Assembly: GCF_005876985.1 (NCBI RefSeq)
Contig: NZ_VAHD01000002.1
Span: 558,001 to 622,000, forward strand
Direction: 5' to 3'
DNA from: Rhodoferax bucti
Lineage (GTDB): Bacteria > Pseudomonadota > Gammaproteobacteria > Burkholderiales > Burkholderiaceae_C
DNA: 64,000 nucleotides
Positions 33,741-41,765 of this stretch are shown here, piece by piece (the first letter of the stretch is position 1; every line of letters starts with the position of its first letter). The notes beneath the pieces are model-generated. The model worked only from the letters and a program-made list of their open reading frames with translations, made no database searches and was not told the DNA's origin. Position numbers and translations under genes: made by a program.

Positions 33741-35816
33741 TCAGCGCCCGCGCAAAAACAAGCTGTCCAGCTCCTTGAGTGTGAGCTGGCGCCAGGTGGG
33801 GCGGCCATGGTTGCATTGGTCGCTGCGCTCGGTGGCTTCCATGTCGCGCAAGAGCGCGTTCATTTCTTCCAGCGTGAGCTTGCGGTTGGCGCGCACCGCG
33901 CCGTGACAGGCCATGGTGCCCAGAATCTCGTTTTGGGCGCGCTGGATGACGGTGCTGGCGTCGTGTTGCGCCAACTCGGCCAGCACGCTGCGAGCCAGCT
34001 CTACCGCATCGCCTTGGGCCAGGGTGGTGGGCACGGCGCGCACGGCCAGGGTTTTGGGCGAGAAGGGGCTGATCTCCAGGCCCAGCGTGTTGAGCGTGGC
34101 TACATGTGCCTCGGCGGTGGCCACTTCATCCGGCGTGGCGGCGAAGGTGGCGGGGATCAGCAGGGGCTGGCTGGCTAGCGGGTGCACGCTGCCGTCGGGG
34201 GCGGTGAGGCTGATTTGTGTTTTCAGCCGCTCGTAGACGATGCGTTCGTGGGCAGCGTGCATGTCTACGATGACCAGGCCTTGGTTGTTTTCGGCCAGGA
34301 TGTAGACGCCTTGCAGTTGGGCAATCGCGCGGCCCAAGTGCCAAGCGTTTTCGTTGCCATCGCGGCCGAGGGGCCACGCCTCTTCGCTTGCGAGACGGCT
34401 GGGGGGCTGCGGGCTCTGCTCCGTGTCCCCCGCCCGCTTGGCGGGCTCCTCCTTGACCTGCGCAGAGCCCGCAGCCCCCCAGCCTTCTTGGGTCGTAGCG
34501 TTGCGCTGCCAGAGCAGGCTGAGGTCGTTGACGCGGTGGCCGATCAAACCTTCTTCTGTTTCAAATTTGATAGCGGGTTGCGCACTGTACATGGGCGCTA
34601 CCGGCTTGTTCGGCACATAACTTCCCGGTGCGGGCAGGGCGTTGGCGTCACCCGTGTTGCCGAACAGGCTGGGTGCCTGGGGCTGGCCGGCGGTAGTGCC
34701 AGCCGCGGCTGCAGCGCGTGGGGCGGCCAAGGTATCTTCCACCGCATGGCGCACGGCCTGGTGCACTTCGCGGCTGTCGCGGAAGCGCACTTCGATTTTG
34801 GTGGGGTGCACGTTCACGTCCACCCGCGTCGGGTCCATGGCCACGTAGAGGGCGTAGACCGGTTGGCGGTTGCCGTGCAGCACGTCTTCATAGGCGCTGC
34901 GGGCTGCGTGGGTAAGCACTTTGTCGCGCACAAAGCGGCCGTTCACGTAGCAAAACTGCTGGTCGCCGCGCGAGCGGGCGGCGTCGGGCACGCCGGCGCG
35001 GCCCCAGACCCGAAGGGGCTGCTGTCCATCCCGGCGCAGGGCGGGTTGGCCGAATTCGTTGGCTTGGCTGCTGTGCCAGTCCACCCGCACGCTTTGGGCC
35101 AGGAACTCGGGGCCCAGTACGTCAGACAAGCGCTGGTCCAGCGCGGCGAGTGCAGCGTCGATCGGGGCATCGGCCAGCGGCACATCCAAGCAGCGGCGCC
35201 ACTGCTCGATCAGTTTGCCTTCGTGCCAGATGGCAAAGCCCACATCAGGGCGGGCGAGGGCGTGGCGGCGTACGGATTCGATGCAATGTGCCAGTTCGGT
35301 GGCGTCGGTTTTCAAAAATTTGCGGCGTGCCGGGGTGCTGTAAAACAGCTCTTTGACTTCGACGGTGGTGCCCTGGCTGCGTGCCACCGGGCGTAGCTCG
35401 CCGGTGCGGCCATCGAGCAGATAGGCATCATTCAGGCCGCTAGCCCTCGACAAGATTGCGCAGTCAGCTATGGAATTGATAGCGGCCAGCGCCTCGCCGC
35501 GAAACCCCATGGTCGCCACGCTCTCCAGATCGCGCAGATTGCCGATTTTGCTCGTGGCGTGGCGCTTGAAGGCGATGGGCAACTCGTCGCGCAGGATGCC
35601 CTGGCCGTCGTCTTCCACGCTGATCAGGCGCACGCCGCCGGCCAGCAGGCGCAGGGTGACTTGGGTGGCGCCGGCGTCCAGCGCGTTGTCCACCAACTCG
35701 CGCACCACGCTGGCGGGGCGCTCCACCACTTCACCGGCCGCAATCTGGCTGATGAGTTCGTCGGGCAGTTCGCGGATAGGGCGGCGGAGAGGGGGAGTAA
35801 GCGGTGCATTCACCAA
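33741..35816 (-). CDS. mutL: DNA mismatch repair protein MutL, endonuclease type
   Basis: A 691-residue MutL. The GHKL ATPase shows ELVDNALDAGA (Mg-ATP), DDGQG and GFRGEAL motifs. The C-terminal domain has DMHAAHERIVYE, a DQHA(x2)E(x4)E endonuclease motif with Met for Gln, plus a terminal QCNHGRPT. It therefore probably nicks DNA itself, as in bacteria lacking MutH. Three repeats lie in the frame: a 48-bp element at residues 112-127 beside GFRGEAL, another at 405-419 in the linker, and an 88-bp inverted-repeat element at about 445-474. The gene is nine bases upstream of the CoiA-like gene. Confidence 0.95.
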   Translation of the reverse strand: MVNAPLTPPLRRPIRELPDELISQIAAGEVVERPASVVRELVDNALDAGATQVTLRLLAGGVRLISVEDDGQGILRDELPIAFKRHATSKIGNLRDLESVATMGFRGEALAAINSIADCAILSRASGLNDAYLLDGRTGELRPVARSQGTTVEVKELFYSTPARRKFLKTDATELAHCIESVRRHALARPDVGFAIWHEGKLIEQWRRCLDVPLADAPIDAALAALDQRLSDVLGPEFLAQSVRVDWHSSQANEFGQPALRRDGQQPLRVWGRAGVPDAARSRGDQQFCYVNGRFVRDKVLTHAARSAYEDVLHGNRQPVYALYVAMDPTRVDVNVHPTKIEVRFRDSREVHQAVRHAVEDTLAAPRAAAAAGTTAGQPQAPSLFGNTGDANALPAPGSYVPNKPVAPMYSAQPAIKFETEEGLIGHRVNDLSLLWQRNATTQEGWGAAGSAQVKEEPAKRAGDTEQSPQPPSRLASEEAWPLGRDGNENAWHLGRAIAQLQGVYILAENNQGLVIVDMHAAHERIVYERLKTQISLTAPDGSVHPLASQPLLIPATFAATPDEVATAEAHVATLNTLGLEISPFSPKTLAVRAVPTTLAQGDAVELARSVLAELAQHDASTVIQRAQNEILGTMACHGAVRANRKLTLEEMNALLRDMEATERSDQCNHGRPTWRQLTLKELDSLFLRGR
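34397..34484. repeat. 88-bp inverted-repeat element inside the mutL linker
   Basis: The arms at 34397-34419 and 34462-34484 are perfect 23-bp inverted repeats (starting GGCTGGGGGGCTGCGGG). The 42-bp loop contains a smaller hairpin, CCCGC TTG GCGGG-like. It is in frame and codes a Ser/Pro/Lys/Glu-rich stretch at about residues 445-474 of MutL. It is distinct in sequence from the 48-bp family. Confidence 0.88.
34558..34605 (+). repeat. 48-bp dispersed element, copy 8 (inside the mutL linker)
   Basis: It begins GTTTCAAATTTGATAGC and ends GGGCGCTACCGGC, closest to copy 1 at its 5' end. Antisense to mutL, it codes VAPMYSAQPAIKFET. Confidence 0.72.
35436..35483 (-). repeat. 48-bp dispersed element, copy 9 (inside the mutL ATPase domain)
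   Basis: On the minus strand it reads GCTATCAATTCCATAGCT, ACTGCGCAATCTTG, then CGAGGGCTAGCGGC. In the sense direction it codes AINSIADCAILSRASG, directly behind the conserved GFRGEALA motif. Confidence 0.85.
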
Positions 35817-35869
35817 AGCATTTTAGGGTGGTGGCTGAATGTCGCAGGGCACAGCCATAATCAGCGCCC

Positions 35870-36511
35870 ATGGAACTTATCACCTCGCTTTTTGACTTCA
35901 TTCTCCACGTCGACAAGTACCTGGAAGCCTTTGTGCAGACTTATGGCGTGTGGGTGTATGCCCTGCTGTTTGCGATTATTTTTGTGGAAACCGGCGTGGT
36001 GGTCATGCCGTTTTTGCCCGGCGACTCGCTCTTGTTTGTTGTAGGCGCCATGTGCGGTGCGGGGCTGATGAGCTACCCGCTCGCCGTGGGCCTGCTGCTG
36101 GCGGCGGCCGTTCTGGGCGACCAGTGCAACTACAGCATAGGCCGCTACTTCGGCCCCAAGGTGTTTCAGTGGGAGCAGAGCCGGTTTTTCAACAAGGGGG
36201 CGTTCGACAAGGCGCACACGTTTTACGAAACCTATGGCGGCTTCACCATCATCGCCGCGCGCTTCATGCCTTTTTTGCGCACCTTTGTGCCCTTTGTGGG
36301 CGGCGTGGCGCAGATGAGCCGGACGAAGTTCACGCTGTTCAACGTGATCGGGGCTTGCCTGTGGGTGGTGGGCATTTGCACGGCGGGTTACTTTTTGGGC
36401 AGCTTCCCGTGGGTGAAGGCCAATTTGGACAAGATCATCTGGGCGATGATTCTGGTGCCTGGTTTGCTGGTTGTGGTGGGCGCTTTGCGTTCGCGCAAAG
36501 CGGTAGCCTGA
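35870..36511 (+). CDS. DedA family membrane protein
   Basis: A 213-residue integral membrane protein of the DedA/SNARE-associated (PF09335) family, with EtgvvvmPFLPGDSLLF-type and RFMPFLRTFVPFVGGVAQMS segments containing the conserved Glu, Asp and Arg residues. Homologues are undecaprenyl-phosphate or phospholipid flippases needed for envelope integrity. It is inserted on the opposite strand between amiC and mutL, genes that are adjacent in many proteobacteria. Confidence 0.92.
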   Translation: MELITSLFDFILHVDKYLEAFVQTYGVWVYALLFAIIFVETGVVVMPFLPGDSLLFVVGAMCGAGLMSYPLAVGLLLAAAVLGDQCNYSIGRYFGPKVFQWEQSRFFNKGAFDKAHTFYETYGGFTIIAARFMPFLRTFVPFVGGVAQMSRTKFTLFNVIGACLWVVGICTAGYFLGSFPWVKANLDKIIWAMILVPGLLVVVGALRSRKAVA

Positions 36512-36554
36512 GCCGCGCAGCCTTCCGCTGGTAGCGCCTGCTGCCGGCAATCCC

Positions 36555-37952
36555 TCAGCTGGTAGTGCGCACCCGCGCCAGCGGCGGGTTCTTGGCGAAG
36601 TAGGCCTCGATGCCGCGCATCAGCGCATCGGCCAGTTGGTTCTGGTAGTCCTCGCTGTTGAGCTTGGTTTCTTCGGTGGGGTTGCTGATGAAGGCGGCCT
36701 CCACCAGCACGCTCGGAATGTCCGGCGCCTTGAGCACCGCGAACGAGGCCTGCTCCACCCGGGGCTTGTGCAGCTTGCCCACCCGTTTGATTTCGCCCAG
36801 CAGGTTGCTGCCGAGTTTGAGGCTGTCGTTGATCTGGGCGGTGGTGCTCATGTCGAGCAGGGCGCGCTGCACGGTAGCGTCTTTTGCCTTGACGTTGAGG
36901 CCGCCAATCAAATCTGCCTTGTTTTCCTTGGCCGCCATCCAGCGCGCTGCGCTGCTCGATGCACCGCCCTGGCTCAGGGCAAACACGCTGGCGCCCTGCG
37001 GGTCGGGGGTGAAAAACGCATCCGCATGCAGGCTCACAAACAGGTCGGCCTGCACCCGGCGGGCTTTTTGCACGCGTGTGCCTAGGGGCACAAAAAAGTC
37101 GGCATCGCGCGTGAGGTAGGCGCGCATGGCGTTGCCGTTTACCGTGGCGTTGTTGATGCGCTCGCGCAGCAGGTGGGCCAGTTTGAGCACCACGTCTTTT
37201 TCCTTGGTGCCGGCCGGGCCGATGGCACCGGGGTCCTCCCCGCCGTGGCCGGGGTCCAGTGCGATGATGATGAGGCGGTCGGTCGCGCCTACGCCGGTGC
37301 TTGCAGCATCTTTTGGGCTGCTAGCGCCCGCAGTGTCTGCGCGAGTAGCTCCTGTTTTGATAGCGTCGGTGTTCTTTGGAGGCAGCGCGGCCACGGTGGT
37401 ACCCGAGGCTGCCGGCGCGGGGCGCTGGCTGTGCTGGGCAATCAGGGCTTCCAGCGGGTCTTGCGCTGCCGCTTTGGCGGCTTGCGCAGCTTTGCTCTCT
37501 ACCGCGCGGTCGGTAATTAGGGCCTCCAGCGGGTCTACCTCGGCCACCGGGTACAGGTCCAGCACCAGCCGGTGTTGGTAGGCCGCCACGGGGGCGAGGC
37601 TGAATACCTGGGGGCGTATGGGGTGCTTCAAGTCCACCACCAGGCGCACGATGTCGGGGGTGAACTGGCCTACGCGGATGCCGGCGATGTTGGGGTCATC
37701 CGCTTTCACCTTGGCTACCAGCTCCTTGAGCGCCGGGTTCAGGGTGATGCCCTGGATGTCCACCGCCAGGCGCGGTGGGTTGGGCACAAAGGTTTGCTTA
37801 GCCGACAGCGCTGCGTCCGACTCGATGGTGACGCGCGAATACTCCGGTGCCGGCCAGACCCGCACCGTCATGATGCCGGCCCCGCGGGCGAAGGCGGTGG
37901 CCCCCAAGCTGAGCACCACGCTGCCTGCCTGGAGCAGGGTGCGGCGTTTCAT
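36555..37952 (-). CDS. amiC: N-acetylmuramoyl-L-alanine amidase, AMIN domain type
   Basis: A 465-residue exported amidase that cleaves peptide from glycan in septal murein. A twin-arginine-like N-terminus (MKRRTLLQAG, hydrophobic stretch to about 25) is followed by an AMIN domain (about 30-140), a low-complexity linker (145-225, with DPLEALI twice) and an amidase_3 catalytic domain with zinc ligands in LDPGHGGEDPGA, SLHADA and VEAAFISNP. The start overlaps the tsaE stop by four bases. A 48-bp repeat is in frame at 197-212 within the linker. Confidence 0.93.
   Translation of the reverse strand: MKRRTLLQAGSVVLSLGATAFARGAGIMTVRVWPAPEYSRVTIESDAALSAKQTFVPNPPRLAVDIQGITLNPALKELVAKVKADDPNIAGIRVGQFTPDIVRLVVDLKHPIRPQVFSLAPVAAYQHRLVLDLYPVAEVDPLEALITDRAVESKAAQAAKAAAQDPLEALIAQHSQRPAPAASGTTVAALPPKNTDAIKTGATRADTAGASSPKDAASTGVGATDRLIIIALDPGHGGEDPGAIGPAGTKEKDVVLKLAHLLRERINNATVNGNAMRAYLTRDADFFVPLGTRVQKARRVQADLFVSLHADAFFTPDPQGASVFALSQGGASSSAARWMAAKENKADLIGGLNVKAKDATVQRALLDMSTTAQINDSLKLGSNLLGEIKRVGKLHKPRVEQASFAVLKAPDIPSVLVEAAFISNPTEETKLNSEDYQNQLADALMRGIEAYFAKNPPLARVRTTS
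37317..37364 (-). repeat. 48-bp dispersed element, copy 10 (inside amiC)
   Basis: On the minus strand it reads GCTATCAAAACAGGAGCT, ACTCGCGCAGACACTG, then CGGGCGCTAGCAGC. In the sense direction it codes AIKTGATRADTAGASS in the inter-domain linker. Confidence 0.93.
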
Positions 37953-38467
37953 GCAGCGGCTCCGTCACAGGCGCGCAGCAAGGCTTCGCCGCGCGGGGTG
38001 CCCGCTACCAGCGTGACCTGGCGGGTGGTGTCGGGTTGGGTGTGCAGGTGCAGCGCCACGTCAGCCATCGGCAGCATGCCGGCGGCCTTGTCGGGCCACT
38101 CGGCCAGCTTGAGGCCGGGGCTGGCAAAAATGTCGCGAAAGCCGGCCTCTTCCCACTCTTCAGGGTCGTTGAAGCGGTAAAAGTCAAAGTGCCATATGTT
38201 CAGGGCGGGCAGCTCGTACGGTTCGACGACCGCATACGTCGGGCTTTTGATGCGGCCCGTCACGCCCAGGGCCTGCAGCAAGTGCCGCACCAGCGTGGTC
38301 TTGCCGGCACCCAGGTCGCCATGCAAGGCAATAAAAGCATTCGCCAGCTCGGCTTGCTGCGCCCAGCGCGTGGCAAAGGCGGCGGTAGCCGCTTCATCCG
38401 GCCACAGCAGCACCCGGCGGGAGGGTGCGCTTTCTACAATGGGGAGGTGACGATCAACAGCACTCAA
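37949..38467 (-). CDS. tsaE: tRNA threonylcarbamoyladenosine biosynthesis ATPase TsaE
   Basis: An ATPase of the t6A37 tRNA-modification complex. Visible are WPDEAATAAFA, the P-loop GDLGAGKTT, SPTYAVVEPY and the Trp-His-Phe-Asp-x-Tyr-Arg segment. No ATG exists upstream of the conserved part. Candidate starts are TTG at 38467 (172 residues), GTG at 38413 (154 residues, close to E. coli length) or a rare ATT at 38440; the first is given, with low certainty. It overlaps amiC by four bases and is divergent from queG. Confidence 0.85.
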   Translation of the reverse strand: MSAVDRHLPIVESAPSRRVLLWPDEAATAAFATRWAQQAELANAFIALHGDLGAGKTTLVRHLLQALGVTGRIKSPTYAVVEPYELPALNIWHFDFYRFNDPEEWEEAGFRDIFASPGLKLAEWPDKAAGMLPMADVALHLHTQPDTTRQVTLVAGTPRGEALLRACDGAAA

Positions 38468-39571
38468 ATCAAGGCTCAATTCGATGGCGACCAATTGGTC
38501 GCCCTGATGCAGGGCTGGGCCCGGGAACTCGGATTCTCCCAAATTGGCGTGGCCGGTGTGGATTTGTCGTCTGCAGAGGCCGGTTTATTGGCCTGGTTGT
38601 CGCAAGGTTTCCACGGTGACATGGCCTACATGGCCCACCACGGCCTCAAACGGGCCCGCCCCGCCGAGCTGGTGCCGGGCACGGTGAGCGTGGTTACGGT
38701 GCGCATGGACTACCTGCCCCGCGCCACGCCCGAGGACTGGACGGAGCAGGAGCTGGCCCGCCTGCAGCGCCCGCAGGAAGGCATTGTGTCCCTCTACGCC
38801 CGTGGGCGGGACTACCACAAGGTGTTGCGCAACCGCCTGCAAAAGCTGGCCGACCGCATGGCCGTCGAGATAGGCCCTTTGGGCTACCGCGTGTTCACCG
38901 ACAGCGCCCCGGTGCTGGAGGCCGAGCTGGCCTCCCGCAGCGGGCAGGGCTGGCGCGGCAAGCACACACTGCTGCTCAACCGCGAGGCCGGCTCCCTGTT
39001 TTTCTTGGGCGAAATCTATGTGGATGTGGCCCTGCCTGCCACCGCGCCGGTGGAGGCGCACTGCGGCAGTTGCAGTGCGTGTATTGCCGCCTGCCCCACG
39101 CAAGCCATTCTTGCGCCCCACCGCCTGGATGCGCGGCGCTGCATTTCGTACCTCACGATTGAGCACGATGGCCCGATTCCTTTGGAGATGCGCCCGCTCA
39201 TCGGCAACCGCATCTACGGTTGCGACGATTGCCAGCTGGTCTGCCCGTGGAACAAGTTTGCCAAGCGCAGCAGCCTGCCCGACTTTGATGCCCGCGAGGG
39301 CCTGGCCGGTGCGCAACTGGCCACGCTGCTGGACTGGACCGAAGACACCTTTTTGAAACACACTGAGGGCAGCCCCATACGCCGCATCGGCCACGCACGC
39401 TGGCTGCGCAATGTGGCAGTGGCCATGGGCAATGCGCTGCGCCAGCCCACATTGCTGCCGGCGCACCGCGAGGCGATGGCCCGCTCCTTGCAGCGCCGGC
39501 TGGCACACCCGGACCCGCTGGTGCAAGAGCATGTGCAGTGGGCGCTTTTATTCACACACACCGTTAGCTGA
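38447..39571 (+). CDS. queG: Epoxyqueuosine reductase
   Basis: A 374-residue cobalamin-dependent iron-sulfur enzyme that reduces epoxyqueuosine to queuosine in tRNA. Two 4Fe-4S motifs are seen, CGSCSACIAACP and CDDCQLVCPW, with the family's LGRDYHKVLRNRL-like and YRVFTDSAPVLE segments. The GTG at 38447 is preferred because it gives the usual N-terminus; the frame upstream is antisense to tsaE. A TACAAT box lies at 38434-38439, close to the start. queG beside tsaE is a common proteobacterial arrangement. Confidence 0.93.
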   Translation: MTINSTQIKAQFDGDQLVALMQGWARELGFSQIGVAGVDLSSAEAGLLAWLSQGFHGDMAYMAHHGLKRARPAELVPGTVSVVTVRMDYLPRATPEDWTEQELARLQRPQEGIVSLYARGRDYHKVLRNRLQKLADRMAVEIGPLGYRVFTDSAPVLEAELASRSGQGWRGKHTLLLNREAGSLFFLGEIYVDVALPATAPVEAHCGSCSACIAACPTQAILAPHRLDARRCISYLTIEHDGPIPLEMRPLIGNRIYGCDDCQLVCPWNKFAKRSSLPDFDAREGLAGAQLATLLDWTEDTFLKHTEGSPIRRIGHARWLRNVAVAMGNALRQPTLLPAHREAMARSLQRRLAHPDPLVQEHVQWALLFTHTVS

Positions 39572-39584
39572 CGAGGGATTTGCC

Positions 39585-40385
39585 ATGCGCATGTACGACT
39601 TGCTGATCATCGACCCCCAAAACGATTTTCTGGATGTGGCCGGGGCGGCCCTGCCGGTGCCTGGTGCGCAGGCGGACATGGACCGCCTTGCCCATTGGCT
39701 TGCCGTCCACCCCGCACAGGTGCGCAACCTGACGGTGACGCTGGATTCCCACGCCAGCGTGGGCGTGGAGCGCACCACCTTCTGGCTGCAGGCCGATGCC
39801 AGCCCGGTGGCACCGTTTACCGTGATCACCGCGGCCCAGCTGGAGCAGGGCGTTTACCGGCCTCGCCACGCGGCGCTGCACGACGAGGTGCTGGCGTATC
39901 TGCGTGCTTTAGAGGCTAGCGGCCAGCGGCAGCTGGTGGTGTGGCCGGTGCATTGCGTGGTGGGCACCTGGGGCCACAACATTCACCCCGCCTTGAGCGA
40001 GGCGATTGCCGCCTGGGAGCTGCACACCGGCCGCACCTGCCGCAAGGTACTCAAAGGCCAACACCCGCTCACTGAGCAGTACAGCGCTTTCAAAGCCGAG
40101 GTGCCGCGCGCGGATGACGCGAGTACCATGCTCAATAAGCCTCTAGTGCACGATCTGTCTGCGCAAGGTGCTACGCTTTTAATAGCGGGTGAGGCTTTGA
40201 GCCACTGCGTGGCCGCGTCTGTGACCGACCTGATGCGGGAGTTGCCTGCAGCTGCCTTGCAACGCATGGTTTTGCTGACCGACGCCATGAGCCCGGTGCC
40301 CGGCTTTGAGGCAGCGGGCGAGGCCTTTTTGGCGGAAGCCCGCGCGGCCGGCCTGCAAACCGGCGCGATGGCGTCGCTGGACTGA
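39585..40385 (+). CDS. Isochorismatase/nicotinamidase-like cysteine hydrolase
   Basis: A 266-residue protein of the cysteine hydrolase family. It begins MRMYDLLIIDPQNDFLD, with the catalytic Asp of the family, has VWPVHCVVGTWGHNIHP (a nicotinamidase-like metal and substrate region) and ends with the nucleophile segment GEALSHCVAAS. GAGGG lies seven bases upstream of the ATG. It is 13 bases behind queG and may be co-transcribed. A 48-bp repeat is in frame at residues 186-200, just before GEALSHCV. The substrate (nicotinamide or another amide) is not certain. Confidence 0.85.
   Translation: MRMYDLLIIDPQNDFLDVAGAALPVPGAQADMDRLAHWLAVHPAQVRNLTVTLDSHASVGVERTTFWLQADASPVAPFTVITAAQLEQGVYRPRHAALHDEVLAYLRALEASGQRQLVVWPVHCVVGTWGHNIHPALSEAIAAWELHTGRTCRKVLKGQHPLTEQYSAFKAEVPRADDASTMLNKPLVHDLSAQGATLLIAGEALSHCVAASVTDLMRELPAAALQRMVLLTDAMSPVPGFEAAGEAFLAEARAAGLQTGAMASLD
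40139..40186 (-). repeat. 48-bp dispersed element, copy 11 (inside the isochorismatase-like gene)
   Basis: On the minus strand it reads GCTATTAAAAGCGTAGC, CCTTGCGCAGACAGA, then CGTGCACTAGAGGC. Antisense to the gene, it codes PLVHDLSAQGATLLIA, leading straight into the nucleophile motif. Confidence 0.85.
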
Positions 40386-40386
40386 C

Positions 40387-41388
40387 TTAGCGCTTCAGGC
40401 CGGCAAACACGTCCATCGCCGTCCAGCCTATGGGCAGGCGGATGTCTACGCCATCCTTGGCCCCCTGCGCCTGCAAAAAGGCCATGGACGCATCAAAGTC
40501 GTCCAGCGGGCGCGGCATGGGCTGCATGGGCAGGGTGGAGGGAATCCAGAAATCGTCCCAATGTATGGGAATCATGCGTCGCGCGCCCACCGTGGTCACC
40601 GCCTCGTGCCAATACGCCTGCTTGTACTCCAGGCTGCGGGGCCCCATGGCGCCTATGCCCAGCATCACCACATCCGCCTGCTGGCCTTGCAGCGCGCCGG
40701 GCACAAAGCCGGCCGTGCCGGTAATGAGCAGGCGGCGCCCGTTGTGGGTGACGAGCGCGATATAGCTTTGGCCCTCTTTGTAGGCGCTGGCGCGCACGGG
40801 CGGTTGGAGCGGCTCGCTGATGACGCCACCGGTAAAGCCGGTGGGTGTGTGCACCGCAGGAAACAGGGTGACGGTAAAGCGCCCGAAGGTGTAGGGCTTG
40901 CCCAGCTCTGCCACCTGTATCTGGCGCTCGGGCAGCCCCCAGCCGCGCCCGACCATGGCCGTGGAGCTGGAGCCCAGCAGCAGGGCACCGGTGCGCCGCG
41001 CGACCTCGGGGGCGTCCATGGCATGGTCGTAGTGCGAATGCAGGGGAATGACAGCAGCCAGCTTGCTGTGGCTGCTACTGATACCGGAGCGCTGCAGCCC
41101 TTGGGTAATGGCTTGCAGGTCGGGCTCCACTTTTTTCAGAAAGGTGGTGAGCTTGTCGGGCCGGGAGAAAAAGCCGTCGGTGAGCAGCGAGGTTTCACCG
41201 TCGTCGAGCAGCACGGTGGCCACACCCAGAAAGCTCACCTTTAGCGTCGGGTCCGGTGGGGTGCTGGTGGACCAGAAGAGGGGCCGCACGCTGTCGAGTG
41301 CGGGTGGGTGCTCCAGCAACCAAGCCACGCTGGCCAGGCCGGCCAACAGGGCGGCTGCGATGCCCCACAGCAAATATTTGATGCGCAT
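40387..41388 (-). CDS. MBL-fold metallo-hydrolase, membrane-anchored (NAPE-PLD/UlaG-like)
   Basis: A 333-residue protein with an N-terminal anchor or signal helix (YLLWGIAAALLAGLASVAWLL) and a metallo-beta-lactamase-fold domain. HSHYDHAMD is the zinc motif, with later ligands in FPAVHTPTGF, LITGTAG and IPIHWDDFW. This resembles UlaG/NAPE-PLD-type hydrolases rather than beta-lactamases. The ATG at 41388 is preferred over a GTG two codons upstream. It lies downstream of two tiny coupled ORFs on the same strand. Substrate unknown. Confidence 0.85.
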   Translation of the reverse strand: MRIKYLLWGIAAALLAGLASVAWLLEHPPALDSVRPLFWSTSTPPDPTLKVSFLGVATVLLDDGETSLLTDGFFSRPDKLTTFLKKVEPDLQAITQGLQRSGISSSHSKLAAVIPLHSHYDHAMDAPEVARRTGALLLGSSSTAMVGRGWGLPERQIQVAELGKPYTFGRFTVTLFPAVHTPTGFTGGVISEPLQPPVRASAYKEGQSYIALVTHNGRRLLITGTAGFVPGALQGQQADVVMLGIGAMGPRSLEYKQAYWHEAVTTVGARRMIPIHWDDFWIPSTLPMQPMPRPLDDFDASMAFLQAQGAKDGVDIRLPIGWTAMDVFAGLKR

Positions 41389-41423
41389 GCGCACAGTCTA
41401 CGTGCCTGGCGCGGCGCGGCCGT

Positions 41424-41540
41424 TCAGCGCTGCTTGCGCTGCAAGGCAAAGAGTTCGGAGGCCCCTTGCAGCATGGCCAATGTGAGGGCCAACCAGGTTT
41501 TGGCACTGCGGCGGGCGCGGTGTTTGGGGGCGAATTTCAT
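41424..41540 (-). CDS. Predicted 38-aa basic peptide
   Basis: It begins MKFAPKHRARRSAK, continues with a hydrophobic helix (WLALTLAMLQGASELFAL) and ends QRKQR. Its ATG overlaps the stop of the upstream 29-aa ORF as ATGA (41540-41537), the same coupling used by established genes in this window. A positively charged head and a short apolar helix suggest membrane association. I know no homologue. Confidence 0.5.
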   Translation of the reverse strand: MKFAPKHRARRSAKTWLALTLAMLQGASELFALQRKQR

Positions 41541-41626
41541 ACTTCAATCAACGCAATGGGGTCTAGCCATTCGTCGTCAAAGAGTTCATCCAACAGTCGT
41601 TGCAAGCCCAGCAGTTTGAGGATCAT
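41537..41626 (-). CDS. Predicted 29-aa acidic peptide
   Basis: It begins MILKLLGLQRLLDELFDDE and ends LDPIALIEV. The ATG at 41626 has GGGAG about six bases upstream, and the stop overlaps the next start as ATGA. With the 38-aa ORF and the MBL-fold gene it could form a small operon. The evidence is only start signal and coupling; conservation is untested. The rest of the gap (41627-41765) holds the start signals of this ORF and of the M14 gene and nothing else I can identify. Confidence 0.5.
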   Translation of the reverse strand: MILKLLGLQRLLDELFDDEWLDPIALIEV

Positions 41627-41765
41627 GACAGCTCCCGGTTACGTTTTGCTGAAACGAATTTATGCCCTTTGTGTGACGCTTTGATGGCACTGTGGTGTAT
41701 CGGTTGCAAGGCTTTGCAAGCGGTGTGGCGGGCGCTAAGCTCGTCGGCTTCTCGGGAGATTTTTC

